A stretch of 25,994 bases of DNA, from contig JADNYV010000478.1 in assembly GCA_015501055.1 (NCBI GenBank), positions 1 through 25,994 on the forward strand, given 5' to 3'. Shown in pieces: positions 1 through 11,720 of this stretch. Source of the stretch: Mucidula mucida. Taxonomy: Eukaryota > Basidiomycota > Agaricomycetes > Agaricales > Physalacriaceae. The translations under genes and the position numbers were made by a program. Under the pieces are notes generated by a model. It did no database searches, had not been told where the DNA came from, and saw only the letters and a program-made list of their open reading frames with translations. Within the stretch, counting starts at the first letter, position 1. The number at the start of each line of letters is the position of its first letter.

Positions 1-1735
1 CTCGGTCTCTTCTTTCTTCTGAGCCACAGGAAACGGGGCCGTCCCCATCTACCTCCTGGGCCCCGACCGCTTCCGATAGTGGGCAACTTGTTCCAGCTTT
101 GCAAGGATCCTTGGCGATTCGTGTTTCCCGAATGGAAGCGGAAATATGGCAAGTTTATAGCTTCTATGAATGTCCGCCTTTTACTGGACTCCAGGACCGC
201 TGACATACTTTCGCGTCGGAGGAACTGGTGCTCTTGTCTTGCATACACAGAGCGCTGCGGCGGCGCTCTTAGACAAAAGGTCTTCGATTTACAGTAGTCG
301 TCCGCGATTCATTGGTGGGTCCTAGTCCTTCACAATACCACAGGTCGAAAGTTCTCTGAGGTCGTGCGTAGTCGCCTCTGAGTACATCTGCGGCGGACTC
401 TTCAGCGTTCTCATGCCGTACACCGATCTGTGAGGGATATAAAACGTTGTTGCTTGACGTGCGCGCTTGTTTAATTACGATGGTAGGTACCGACGCATGC
501 GTAAATGTGCTCAAGAAGCTCTTATGAATCGACGGAACTCTTCTGGGATCACCAGGCCCGTCCAGGAGAAAATGACGACTAGACTTTGCTTGAAGCTGCT
601 TAACAGTGGTGAGGCGGACTGGATAGCGGAATGCCATGGGTTAGTTGGTTTTGGTGCTATCAAAATCCGCTTACTAACCTTACGCTCTATCATAGGACTT
701 TCATCTCCATCCTTACGTCGTTTTTATATGGAGAAGCGCTCTCCCAGTCCACCTCTGAGGAACTGGAAAAAGTATTCGACTTGATTGTACCTGCAATCAC
801 AGAAGCGGCTGCCCTCGGGAAGCGGTTGGTCGAGTTCTTTCCCTGGCTGCGATATCTTCCTTTCCAGTGGAAAACGGACGCTCGGACGCTCGAGCGACGC
901 GCCTCGGCCGCATTTACTGCTGCGTATACCGCTTCCAGGACGAGCGCTCAACCCTCGATCGGCAGGAATGTGGCGATGATGCAAGAACGCCATCTTCTTA
1001 GTGATAAAGAGTGCGGATGGCTTCTCGCCAACTTCTTGTGAGTCACTGCCATCTCAAACGTATGTGCATCGTCGTTGTGATGACACTGTAGTTTGGCCGG
1101 CGCCGATTCAGTATGTATCTTTTTCGCGAGCGTTACACCCGCCTGATGATTGGCTCACACAGTCGGACCACACGTTTCGGTGGTTTGTCTTGGCGATGCT
1201 TTTGAATCCGTCTGTTCAAGAGAAATGCCACGCTGAGCTCGATCGAGTCGTTGGTCGGTCCCGTCTGCCGGGGTTTGGGGATTGGGAACGCCTGAGTTAC
1301 ATTCGTGCTACATTGCGGGAGCTAGTGCGATGGCGGCCAGTCGCTGTTCTTGGTAAGGATTGTTAGATCTAGGACTTGCGACACACTGACGGTGTGCAGG
1401 CTTACCACATGCGTCCACTCGAGTGAGGCTTGTGTGGTTTACTGGTACTGGTACTGAGCGCGGTTGATAGGACGATTGCTACAATGGGTATTTCATCCCG
1501 AAAGGGACAGCTTGTATCGCGAATATCTGGTAAAGCCCTTTTGCCCGCCGTACGCCATTGCTGAATATGCCTCAGGTCTATAAATCATGATACTGAGGTT
1601 TGGGTGGGTGACTTGTCTCGAATGCCAATGGGTTTCTGGCCTGAGATTACTGAACGTCTTTCGAGGGCCCAGACGCTGACGCTTTTAACCCCGAACGATT
1701 CATTACCATGGATTTCCCTATGCATGAAGGTCAGT
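1..1735 (+). pseudogene. cytochrome P450 pseudogene, 5' end outside the window, heme loop not found
   Basis: Remnant of a fungal microsomal P450, a heme-thiolate monooxygenase normally anchored in the ER. In order I see: the end of an N-terminal membrane segment with a basic stretch and the proline-rich hinge (PPGPRPLPIVGN, about 49-85); an EWKRKYG stretch (133-153); a middle part containing LERRASAAF (~880-912); the region after the I helix (FVLAMLLNPSVQEKCHAELD, ~1185-1245); the K-helix ExxR as LRELVRW (~1315-1335); GYFIPKGTACIANIW (~1485-1530); NHDTEVW (~1586-1606), a likely intron, then GPDADAFNPERF (~1669-1705). These pieces lie in different frames with several stops, so the gene is broken. 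I could not find the heme-binding FxxGxxxCxG loop downstream. The I-helix AGxxT is also not intact. The family is clear; the CYP subfamily is not. Confidence 0.85.
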
Positions 1736-1739
1736 CAGT

Positions 1740-2515
1740 GCAAAAACGATTTCCCCTCTAAATCTTATTGACACACTTCTCAGATGGTGAGCAATTTTGT
1801 TGACCGGTACATTCGACTGGTAATCGTCACGAACGACATGAAGGACATGCATCATTCGTAAGCTCAGTCATTCTGCAGAACGCTCGGTTCCTGACTGCCA
1901 CAGGGATTCGGACGAAGGTAATCGATACCAAAAGCTCATCTCAGTGCGGCTGCCTGATCATCTCGACTAGGATCTGCTCGGGGAGATACGTCGCCAACGA
2001 TAACCTCTTCATCATGGCAGTCAAGGTACTCTGGTGTTTCGATATCCTGCCACCGGCGAGTGGCCGTCTGCCCGATGCAAACGAGTTTCGTGACTCTGGA
2101 ATCATTCAGTGCGTAGTGTTCCATAAACGGTCGTCCACGATTAAACGTTATGCTGTATTAGAGGTCCTGCGCCATTCGACTGCAAATTTGCGCCGCGCTC
2201 ACGGGGTGTTGTCGACATACTGAAACTCGCCTGAGGAGAATGTACGCCCATTCCGGACTCCTTCTCCGTGATGATTTGTGTGTGAAAGATTCCAGCTTGT
2301 GCTCAAATGGCCATATAGACTGACCTAAGTACCAGTCTGCGTTGAATACACATGAAACAATCAAAGGCACATTCATCAGGGTGTTCTGTGAATTACTATG
2401 CGCCGAATTGCATGGAATTATCAAGTTTACAACGAGATACTGTACGAAATCAAATGCCATGCAGCACAACCTCGACCAAATCTTCGAAAATGTAGGAGAC
2501 TCGACGCAATCCCAG
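1740..2515. other. intergenic stretch without a supported gene
   Basis: About 780 bases between the last recognisable P450 motif and the 3' flank of the first eL8 gene. Several short open frames of 60-100 codons exist on both strands, but none shows a recognisable motif or domain. The first 150 bases may hold unrecognisable remains of the P450 3' end: an intron-like GTCAGT...TTCTCAG segment sits at about 1730-1784. I see no RNA gene or repeat here. Confidence 0.5.
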
Positions 2516-2625
2516 CAAGGGAACAGTACAAGTGAATATATTCACTACTGCATAGCTTAAGCATAAGACTATAGAGCATACCATATAGTAAATAACACCA
2601 CCCCAAGACCGTCCGGGCGGGGCGT

Positions 2626-3792
2626 TCAAAGCTTGCCGAGCGATGCAGAAGTCACGCTCTGGCCAGCAGCCTTGGCGCGCTTGCGGAGCATTTGAGTGGA
2701 CTTGTTGCCACGGAGTCCTCCACCCCACTGTCTGCGCTGCTCCTCGTACTTGTCAGAGAAATTCGCCTTGGCAGCACTGACGAGGGTAGCGAGTTCCCGC
2801 TGGTCCTCGCTCTTCACATCCTGAAGGGCGACAACGGCGGCAGTCTTTTTGTGAACGACTGTGCCGAGACGGGCTTTCCCCTTGACGATAACGTAGGGGA
2901 CACCCATCTTGCGGCAGAGAGCGGGCAGGTAGACGACGAGCTCGATGGGGTCGACATCGTGAGCGATTACGGACGAGCGATGCCTTCTTGGCCTCGATAA
3001 GGGCAACGATGTGGTTGAGGCCGTACTTGACGAATAGAGGCTTCTTGGTCTCCTACGCCAGAATGAGAAAGAACAATATATCAACAGATGCGCACAAACC
3101 TCCTTCTTGTCTTCAGCGGCAGCAGCAGCGGTAGCAGTGAGACGAGCCTTCTTCTCGGCGGTGGTCTCGGGACGGTACTTGTTCAAAAGCTTGAACAATT
3201 GCGTAGCAGTGTTCTTGTCGAGCGTATGCGTGAACTGGGCAATGGCAGGGGGAACCTTCAGGCGCTGGTTCAGGATAACCTTTTGGCGCTGGAGGCGGAC
3301 GTATTCAGGCCATTTGACGAAACGAGTCAAGTCGGTGGTGTGCTGGACATCCTGACCTGTATTGCTGTCAAAAAAGTGCGGTACATTGAAATAATTTGAC
3401 TCACCGATACCGAAGTTTTTGGGCTTGGCCTCGAAGAGAGGGTTCTTCTTCGCCTTGGTCGCTTTGCTGGCACCGAAGGGCGCAGCAGCGGGCTTCTTGG
3501 CGGATCCGGCTTTCGTTTTGGGAGGCTGGTCATTGAGACAAAGCAATCAGTAATCATTCTGATTTTCTTGGGCTTCGGAGCTCTAGCGCCATACATCTCT
3601 CGATGCAGGCCCAGCGTATATAGTGCTTCATCGCAAATGCTCAGCGACTAATTGTACATTTGCTGGCGCGGTCTACATTCTAGTCAGATTGGCGATAAAG
3701 GTTATCCAAAGCGAAACTTACCATCCAACTCGTTTCTTGAGGATACCACGGATGCTAGAGCTCCAAGCCAAATAGTAGCGGCTGCTCACCAT
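2626..3792 (-). CDS. RPL8: 60S ribosomal protein eL8 (L7Ae/L30e family), copy A, with a frame disruption
   Basis: Structural protein of the large ribosomal subunit (yeast Rpl8, human RPL7A). By splice phase the exons are: an ATG-only first exon (3790-3792, or alternatively 3722-3724 before a better GTAAGT donor), 3525-3405, 3356-3100 and 3052-2626. The product starts [19 protein letters not shown], continues through the [16 protein letters not shown] region and an L7Ae RNA-binding fold ([19 protein letters not shown], then [16 protein letters not shown]), and ends [10 protein letters not shown]. At 2961-2977 the reading frame breaks: relative to the expected SLVVIAHDVD codons there is one extra base. 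If the 47-nt intron at 3053-3099 were retained, the frame would stay open through the break, but 26 conserved residues would be replaced by nonsense. The break could be real decay, an assembly error or recoding. The near-absence of amino-acid changes against copy B argues for a gene under selection. Confidence 0.9.
3542..3641 (-). ncRNA. possible box C/D snoRNA in eL8 intron 1 (copy A)
   Basis: A 100-nt block in the 3' half of intron 1 is almost identical to the matching block in copy B, while the 5' half of the same intron has diverged. Read on the minus strand it has AGCA, then a C-box-like GCGATGA (one mismatch to RUGAUGA), about 75 nt further a D-box CTGA, then TGCT, so AGCA/TGCT can form a short terminal stem. 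Vertebrate RPL7A introns are known snoRNA hosts (U24, U36). I could not match the guide region to an rRNA target, so this is a weak call. The conserved block could instead be a splicing or transcription element. Confidence 0.25.
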
Positions 3793-3919
3793 TCTGAGGG
3801 ATTCTTGACGGTCTTGAGGGAGTCTTGATGTCGTTGAGGTCGATGAGCAGACAAGGTTTATCGAGCTGATAAATACTTTCCCACGTCACTTACTGTCATC
3901 CTCCCGGGCCCGCTATTGA

Positions 3920-4102
3920 CTTCATTTTTGCACGCTGCGACAGCGCAAATTCACGGTTGAACTTGTGGTTGATTTACCTTTCGGCACCGTACTCTATTTT
4001 GAGCTCGAAGAAGAAGACAACATCAAGAAACTCTCCAAGCTGTCCATGAAGGATTGGGACGCAATAGATCTATATTCACAATACTTATTTCAATGGCAAT
4101 AA
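3920..4102 (+). other. orphan open frame, coding-like, unrecognised
   Basis: A frame open for 60 codons, ending in TAA at 4100-4102. It starts after a stop at 3917-3919, only 27 bases inside the inner edge of inverted-repeat arm A. Its inferred residues look protein-like rather than random: RKFTVELVVDLPFGTVLYFE, then an acidic stretch and KLSMKDWDAIDLYSQYLF. There is no upstream ATG in frame; the only Met is internal. It may be the last exon or a cut-off tail of a gene disrupted when the eL8 copy arrived, or a chance frame in the promoter of the gene at 4238. I do not recognise the family. Confidence 0.3.
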
Positions 4103-4237
4103 TGGCCAGTTCGTTTGTAGTGAGATAGTCAATACCAGGTTGCCGAAGCAGACCTTGCTTTCCATGCTTTCCAGAAAAGGTCAAGTCCGGTTTGTATCCG
4201 TACATGATATCCGTAACTCCGTATATCACTCCTTGAC

Positions 4238-7200
4238 ATGTCGAGCGATGGCCACAAACGACCACGACGATTATTCTCCTTTGACTCGACAAAGAGTTCT
4301 TCCAGTCGCCGTACACCGTCCGAGTCGTCCATCGACCAAGCTCAGACACATAGTCGCGGTCATTCCAAATTCTCCACGCTTTCGCAATTGAACGAGGATG
4401 ATAGTGACCTGCCGACACCATGGACAAAGACAGAAATGGTCGCCTCGCCGCTGGGGCCAGAGCATAACCCATTCAACGACGTCGTGACCCGTCCAGAAAG
4501 CCCCAGACCGAGATGGCGGCCCAAACTCGACTTATCACCCGTCATTACGACGAATGGGTCAACAAAGGCGGAGATTGTACCTCCCTCGCCTTCTTCCGCG
4601 CGTTGGGATACCGTTCGCCAGCTCGTGTTACCCACTTCACCTCCTGCCAATCATGTCCAGCACGCCTCATCCAGCAGCTCCAGCTTGAGCATACCCCGCT
4701 CGCAAACTTCAAAACCTTCGCGTATCACTCACAAGCTTGGCTTCAAGCAGGTCGTGGAAAGTGCGCGCCAGGTTGCTGTCGACGACTCCCAAAAATTTGC
4801 TTACGAGCTACAGAGGGCATGCTGGGCGAGCAGGTTTGGCGAGGTCAAGGCCCAGACATCTATCAACACGCACGGATCGTCGCTTTCCATTAACCAGCTC
4901 ACCAATGTCAAGACGCGTAGGGCATCGTTACCGCTGGCTACCGCATCGCTGAAGCAATTGTATCACGTCCTCCTCAATCACGCGTCCTCTGAAAGTCGAC
5001 ATATCCCTCTTGAAAGCATTGTGCTCTCTACGCTCCTTGTACCGTTCCTGACGTTGGACAAGGGTGCGCGCGTCGACGAAGAGCGCTGGTTTGCCCTCGA
5101 ATCGTTTGAGATCATGCGCAAGACGTGGGGACCGATTGATGAGGTATGCTACTCTAGCTTCCTTTGAAGCATTCTGACAACATTCAAGTCAGCCGGCGTG
5201 GAACGGTGTATGTGGTGTATGAAAGCCGCACTCATTCCTCCATCACCTCTCCGACTTAGGGTCTTGACTTGTCTTTGGAATCTGACTGTTCCACCGGATA
5301 CGTACATGGCCGTAACGACACCACTCTCGTTTCAGGCGCTCGTGCAAGGTCTTTTTTCTCTTCTGCCATGGGTGGAATCACATACAGAGGAAGGAAAGAT
5401 GTTGACTCAGATTATCTTTCACGTTCGAACCGGTTCGTGTGGCGAATTGGATGATATTGCAGTGGAACAGGACTATAATGCGATTTTTATCGACGGCGAC
5501 AATCAACAAGCCGTCCGTGATGTGATGGCGGTGAAGGCTCTTGGAAAATGCATCGAAAACTCTTCCGACTCTGACAGAAAATGGCTTCTGACTAATGTGG
5601 TGGACGACTACTGGCCTATTCTTCCTCGAGATCCGCCGCCATCATTCTCACCGCTCATGGCATCCTTGCATGCGCGTAAACTTAGTTGTTTTACACGCGT
5701 ATTCTGTGCGCTGCTCCAGTCCACGGCTCCCGAGAGCAATAGGCGATTAAATGACTCTTTACTCATCATCAAGCTCTCGCGAGATCGGATTCTTCCCGAA
5801 CTGGATATGCTTACCATTCCGGCCGTTTTTGAAGCAAAGCGACATATGATCAAAGCTATCTTACTCATGATGACAGCTGAAGATGCCGCGAACGTTGGTC
5901 GTTGGTGCGTTGCCACTGTTTCGCACTGGTATAGGGAGGCAGGGGAGTGGAAATCGACCTTTGAGAAAAGTCTCAAACATGTGGTAAGTTTTGACGTGCA
6001 AACCGCAAAACAGATCTAAAGTTCTTAGATTATGAACAGTCCGTGGACCGTTCTCTTACCGATCGTTACGGCTTTGGTGCAAGTTCTACCTCAAGAGGCC
6101 CGGAAACAGGTCATGGTATTCATGCTTCCTGTTCTCAATGACGTTTGTATCATATCCCGGCTATCTCTCGATATACACTGACGTTTTGTAGCGACTCGTT
6201 GACGATGCTCCTCCCCATCCTAACATGCCCCTCACGTCCTTGTTCAATGCCCTTTCCCAGGCCTATCCTCAAGTGTTTTACAAACCATTGTTTTCCTGCG
6301 CAGCGGCTACGAAGGAGATATCAGTCGTGAATCATCTATGCATCATCAATGCTTTGGCCAAGTTTCTACCTGACTTTTGGACCCATAATGCCGAGATGAT
6401 ATCTTTCGCTTTGATGAGCGACATTGGCGGTCCTAGCGGCAAAGACAACGATGCCGAGGGAAATTGGGGAACGGCTCGATTGGGACAATCTGTACTACTG
6501 GTGGAATTGACTGGACGGGTCCAAGAGATTAGACATGAACGGGAGAATAATTCAGTAAGCTATTTTCATTGTCACAAACCTGTTTCTGACTTCTCTAGAT
6601 TACCGACGCCGCTTTTGTAGAGATGGTGAAGTTTGCTTATGAGCTGGAAGTGCGGTTAGGTGTCATGCTCCAAGCTCGGGTAGAATTCACTCCCTCGTGC
6701 ATCGTTTTTCTCGCTGACAACTTCCCGTGGCAAAGGAGCGAAAGAAATTGGTACCGCCTTCTCAACGCCTTCTATTTTGTGTCTTGTTTAGGGAACTCCG
6801 ACTCTTGACGCGCTCTCTGAAATCGTAATCCTGCTTTCTTCTCTTCCAATAGATCCTGACGAATGATCCAGTGCTCCATGGTTACAGCAGGTCGTGGCAT
6901 GGTTCATCAGCTACCACGATTCCATTGACGAGGATTTCTTTCTCGATGAAGTCGATGCATCAGTGTCGGCTTTGAAGAACGTTTACGCTATGGTGCAAGA
7001 CGGCAACACGCACAAAAAACAAGGGCGAAGTACAGTAATGCTTTCGTATTTCCAAGAACCTGCTAGGTCGACATCGGTTGGTACACCAGCAAACCCCGTC
7101 ATCCGTCACACGAAGCTGCTTGAAGCTATCGAAAAGGGTTATATAGCGCGCGCGATGAAGCTGCTTGTGACTGTTTCGCTTGTTTTGACAGCCGAGGACT

Positions 7201-10200
7201 ATAAGCAGATTGGTCCAATTGTTTGGGAAAGGTATCTTGACGATGCAGAAAATTCAGTACTTGGTTCGGTAATTGCTCTTTTGACCCATTTGTACGTGTT
7301 CTGAGTACCTTCAGGCCTGTTTCCTAATCATGCAATGTGGTGAGAAGGCGCCTGCAGATCTGCAAGCGACTATAGAGGTTGATCTAGGCAGGCCAGTCTT
7401 TCACATCATCGTAAAAGTTTCATCTTGACTGAGATATCCTCTTAGTTTGGATCGCACTACCAAGTTCAATGCCATCTCAAGGATCAGCACGTTGTCGAAT
7501 TGGCGTTTTCAGATAGCCTCGCAACTCATCGTTGTTGACCGTTCTCGACGACCGTTCAAGCTAGCTCGCCCTCCGCTACCTTTCATCGCGACCGACATGG
7601 GCACTAGTCACTACGTTCGGAAAGACGATCCGTCCGATATGAAGGATAACCTGCCTGCGGAAATGCGAAAGCGGTTGGCTGAGATTGGTTGGGTTGATGA
7701 AGACGCGCCTGTTAATCGACATATGGACAGGGTTCGAACGCCGTTCTCGTTGCTTCCAGTGCAGCAGCTGGATCGTCTAGACGCCAAGCCTGACTTCACG
7801 TCCTCGCCCCTCGCAAGCCCCATGGCCACACCTCAGAAAAGTCCACATGGGTTAAGCGAGCTGGACGAAATCACCCTACTTCGACGTAATTCTAGTACCG
7901 GTGGTCCTGCGCACGGAGTCAAGCGTCGAGCCGTCTTTGTTCCGTCAGTGGCGCGCATCTTCCCCATGCTCACCTCCATGGTCTTTGATGATGATTTTGC
8001 GGTTGCTCACGTCGCTCGTGCTACTATCATCGACCTCATGCGTAATGATCCGTCTTTGTTGACTCGACCGATACTCGATCTTCTAGCAGAGGACTCGAAG
8101 GATGTGTCCGTGGCGGTGTCGTCTTTCCGCGCCTTTTTACATGTCCGGAATACCCTCCCTCCGTCGATGGCACATCATATCTTCAATTATTTGACCGGTT
8201 TTCTAAAGCACAATGCGAAGAACGCTACATCGGAGGACGCCTTGCACGACTACGCCTATGTCATACCCATTTTGGCCAAGCTAGTCCCGCAGGTCAGCGA
8301 GTTGTCTTTACGAGATTTCCGCCGAGCCAAGGTCGACTTGTACTTCATACCTTCCGGCTCCCTCTTCTTTTCCCCCACAGCAGCGAACCCGTACATGTTC
8401 CCGCAGTCTATGGACCTCTCTCAACATATGGACGACGTTCCGGCTCGTCTCAGCGCAGTGATCATGGTTCGCATCTCTCAGAATATGCTGTTCCTAGACA
8501 TGTTGAAAAAGAACCCGCAAGACGTCCAGTTGGTCCGAAAGAGTATGGTTCGGCTCGTGCTCCCGACGTGGGACGAGTGTCCGGAAGCGCAAACTCTTGA
8601 TGTCAAGGACTTCATTCCGCGGGAATCGAAGTTCAGAGGGAATGTTAACATGAAGGACTACAAGCTAAATGCCATGTCTGTCTTGTTATCACGGAGCTAC
8701 TTGCCTCTCGTTGCCCAGATTTTCCGCTCCATGTCCCGGCATCTGAATGACAGAAGTGAACTTGCTGTTCTGATCGACGGTGTGAATCGCATTCTGCTGG
8801 CGCATGGAAGTGATATTGGTATTGTCAGTCAAGCATTGATAGGTCAGCGAATCACGTTTCAAGATTTGGGATGCATACTTATCATTCTGTACAGCCCTCA
8901 TGGTAGCCAGCACTCGTTTCCACCGATTGTTCATCTCGAGAGGTGGTTATACTCTCTTCATGCCAGTTGTCATGAAGGTTTATGCCGAGGCTGAACGACA
9001 TTCCGGCATCCGATTTGCCATCGAGTACGCTGTGAATCGCTTCTTCGCTCACCACCGCGAGGCTTTTGTCTATCAGAGTCTTGACGTTATCGCTCATATC
9101 ATCGCCCTCCCGGAAGCCGATGCCCCTTGGATTGCAAAGAGCGTCTTCAGCCTCTTCTCTTCGCTGAAAAACGTCTCATGCTCAGACCCAGACGCTGCTG
9201 GTATACATGACTCAAACAAGTCCCAAGAGCGCGAAGCGCTTATGGTCATCACAGCGGAAGAGAAGCCGCAAACATTTTTGTCCTCTTTGCAGAATAACAC
9301 AATCGCCAATCTAGCAGAGAAGGATTACGAATATGAGACTAAGCGACTCAGTGTCGACAACTTTGTTCGGCTCTTTCTGACCGTCATCGCTCATGATTTG
9401 ACAATCATTCGCTCGGAGCAATTCTTGTGCTTCCTCGGATACCTGGCGCCTCATCTTTATCAGGCGTCTATGTCGTCGCGTCATGTTCTACAGCAGGGGA
9501 TTGAAGCGCTAGGCGAGGTTCTTCGCATTTCGCCCAAAGTCAAAGGTGATGGAGCCAGTCATCGTCCCGCCGAGGACATACCACAGGACAGTGCGATGGA
9601 TGAGATTCTGGATCAACAGCTAAACGAGAAGTCAAACACACCAAGTGATTTTGTGTCCATACGCCTGCATTATTTCTCTCTGGTGACGCAGTTCACGCGA
9701 GCCGGCGGGCAGCTGTCGTCACAGGCATCCCATAGAACTATCGAGCTCGTCAAACTTGTTCTTCGAGAAGCAAATACTGTTCGGGTGAATGATGCCATTT
9801 CAACTTTTATGGTGGACTTTACGAGGACGTCGTATACGCAGGAGAATAATCGTAGCGTGAAGGCTCTCATTGCTTTATTGAAGGACTTGGCACCAGTAAT
9901 CCATTCATACGCTTTGACCATCGACTTCTCTGGGGTCTTCGATGTCATTGCAGATCTATGCACCAACCCGACTTATGCCAACGAGCCCAGCTTCTCGGAA
10001 CTCGTCGTGTCTCAGATATGCGCCGCTGGGTTGAACGCGTGTCACCTAGCAGTAACGGAGAAAATGCTTTTCACGCTACCGTGCAGGACGTCTCTGATAC
10101 GTCTTCTGAGTCAGGCCGTGTTCTTGTATGGCGCTGATGTCTTTGTGGAAGTCGAGAAGTATGCGCCTACACACGACTATTTGGTGGGGCTGGTGCTACC

Positions 10201-11350
10201 ACTCACTCTGGCCATTAAAACTACGACAGAGCTAGATCAGGACGCTCGTCGGCCTGAGCCGTGGCACCGCGAAGCGCATCATCGCGCCTGGGTACGGTTG
10301 CTGTCGTTTACAATGTCGGCCTGTCAGAAGCCCCGTCGGTCTGCATCGGAATCGTCGCTGCTGGAACGCTCCAAGTCACAGGATAGTTCATCGACAGATA
10401 AGAGGAATCGCCTCTTCACGCTCGTCACCGCCTTGCAGGTCTTGAAGGTCATCGTGGTGCGCGCAGAGAAGGACCTGTCTGCTTGTTTGCCTTCTGTATG
10501 GTTGAGGATTGCGAGTTTCTTGCGCATGATACTGGACGACGGCAATGGAGACTTCTCGTTTGGTCAAACTGATTATTCACCCTCTCCTTCCCCGACGCCT
10601 TCTCCACGTGCAAGCGGACATTTTGACTTTTCGACGTCTCCGTCGACCGCTACTTTCCCCGGCACCTTTCCCAGCTTCAACCAACATCGCACATTCTTCA
10701 ACCCTCGGGTTGTTGACTACTGCCTATGGTCCTTTTTGGAGCTGCTTTGTGCATACCGGACGCCTCTCGTTGTACAAATGCGTCTTTTCATGAAAGAGAA
10801 AGTCTTCACGCTTGACTCTCAACTCCGCGCTCAACATCGGCCATCGCGACCCAACTCGTCGATCTTTTCTAAACCCAGAAGACGGCAGTCTGGCATGCCT
10901 TCTCCGGAGGGCTCACCGCGAATGCGACCGTCACCTTCATGGGAAGCGCAGGACGCCAGCATGTTTACGCTCGATCCGCATCGCACGCCCGTGTCTAATC
11001 GCACAGGACATCGCATTGTCCACCTTGGGCCTAGCACTGATAATACGTTCCGCCGGTCGTTGTCGCCGATGTCAAACTTTTCGGCGTCTGCCCAGGCAAA
11101 GTCGACAAAGGTGAAATCACTGTCGCTTATCCAGGCGACGTATAGGAGGATACGGCTGGTGCAGAGTTGTATGGGGTATCAGTCGATGTTGTTGCCGTGG
11201 CCGAGTGGGGACGTGGAGGAGCCGCCGCCGACTTCGTGGAGCACTCAGAGGGCGTTGAAGGAGGTGGTTGATGAGACGAGGCAGCTGTTGGAGGAGTTTG
11301 AGGAGTCTTTTGAGATGGAGGGTGAGCCGATGGTGGGTAAGCCTGATTAG
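4238..11350 (+). CDS. giant (~2,200 aa) helical scaffold-type protein, candidate fungal UNC80-C-terminal family
   Basis: Exons inferred from splice sites and phase: 4238-5143, 5189-5983, 6029-6142, 6192-6554, 6599-6679, 6736-6824, 6872-7268, 7315-~7377, ~7446-8842, 8895-11350. Introns are 45-56 nt except the unresolved one. The N terminus (MSSDGHKRPRRLFSFDS) and the next ~130 residues are Ser/Pro-rich and disordered; most of the rest is long alpha-helical, HEAT/armadillo-like sequence without transmembrane segments. A second low-complexity Ser/Pro stretch lies near 10560-10680 and another near 10840-10930; the protein ends in an acidic helix (QLLEEFEESFEMEGEP). From memory this resembles basidiomycete proteins annotated with the UNC80 C-terminal domain; in animals UNC80 is an auxiliary subunit of the NALCN channel, whose fungal relative is Cch1. 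The alternative is a Furry/Tao3/Mor2-like morphogenesis scaffold. The family call is tentative, the gene itself is firm. One junction (7378-7446) does not keep phase with ordinary GT-AG splicing. Confidence 0.85.
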
Positions 11351-11720
11351 AGCCATACATGTGTGTACCTACAATGCAGTAAGTTTGCTTCAAAGGGGCC
11401 TGCATGAAGAAGATTGACTGTGATATAATGACCTTTTCTGTTGCGACATCTTGGCATGCTTGGTGCCCGAGCTCACCAGCTACTTCGGACTCAACGTTGG
11501 GGGATCGTTCGGACACCCTTGAGCCCAAAATGTATTTCCATATCTCGCGCGCTAGCGTTCACTCTCTATAATGCGCCTCGCTCGTAAAATCTCATTTTGA
11601 AGCACAAATTCTCCCGTGGTCTCAATCTCGTCGCGAGATGTCTGCCTAAGGGCAGCCTGTTTCCCACGGGCTATTTGTGTAGACCCGAAGTCTTTGTTCA
11701 TCTTCATTTGATTCCACGAC
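11351..11720. other. intergenic: 3' flank of the giant gene and 5' flank of the NLR pseudogene
   Basis: About 370 bases containing the 3' untranslated region of the upstream gene and the presumed promoter of the NLR pseudogene. Short open frames on either strand are compositional and carry no recognisable motif. No RNA gene, repeat or clear core-promoter element is visible. Confidence 0.5.

Larger units (their letters stand above)
2518..3892 (-). repeat. arm A of a ~1.38-kb inverted repeat (eL8 gene plus flanks)
   Basis: The reverse complement of this segment matches 24463-25842, covering the eL8 5' flank, all exons and introns, and part of the 3' untranslated region. The inner boundary is sharp: both copies share the stretch ending (on the plus strand here) CCACGTCACTTA at 3892, then diverge completely. 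The outer boundary is soft: 3' flank similarity fades after the shared CTTGTACTGTT block (about 2521-2540 here). Identity is near-complete in the last exon, high in the other exons, and lower in the introns and flanks. This is a segmental or gene duplication in inverted orientation rather than a transposon, since I see no terminal repeats or transposase. Confidence 0.93.

Noticed and set aside
2692..3399. Plus-strand open frames of about 100 codons across the eL8 copy A region
   Set aside because: They are antisense shadows of the highly codon-biased eL8 exons; the same shadows appear opposite copy B.
3327..3596. Minus-strand frame starting [14 protein letters not shown] and running into eL8 exon 2
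   Set aside because: It reads eL8 exon 2 in the wrong frame and crosses the intron 1 acceptor unspliced; the correct frame gives canonical eL8.
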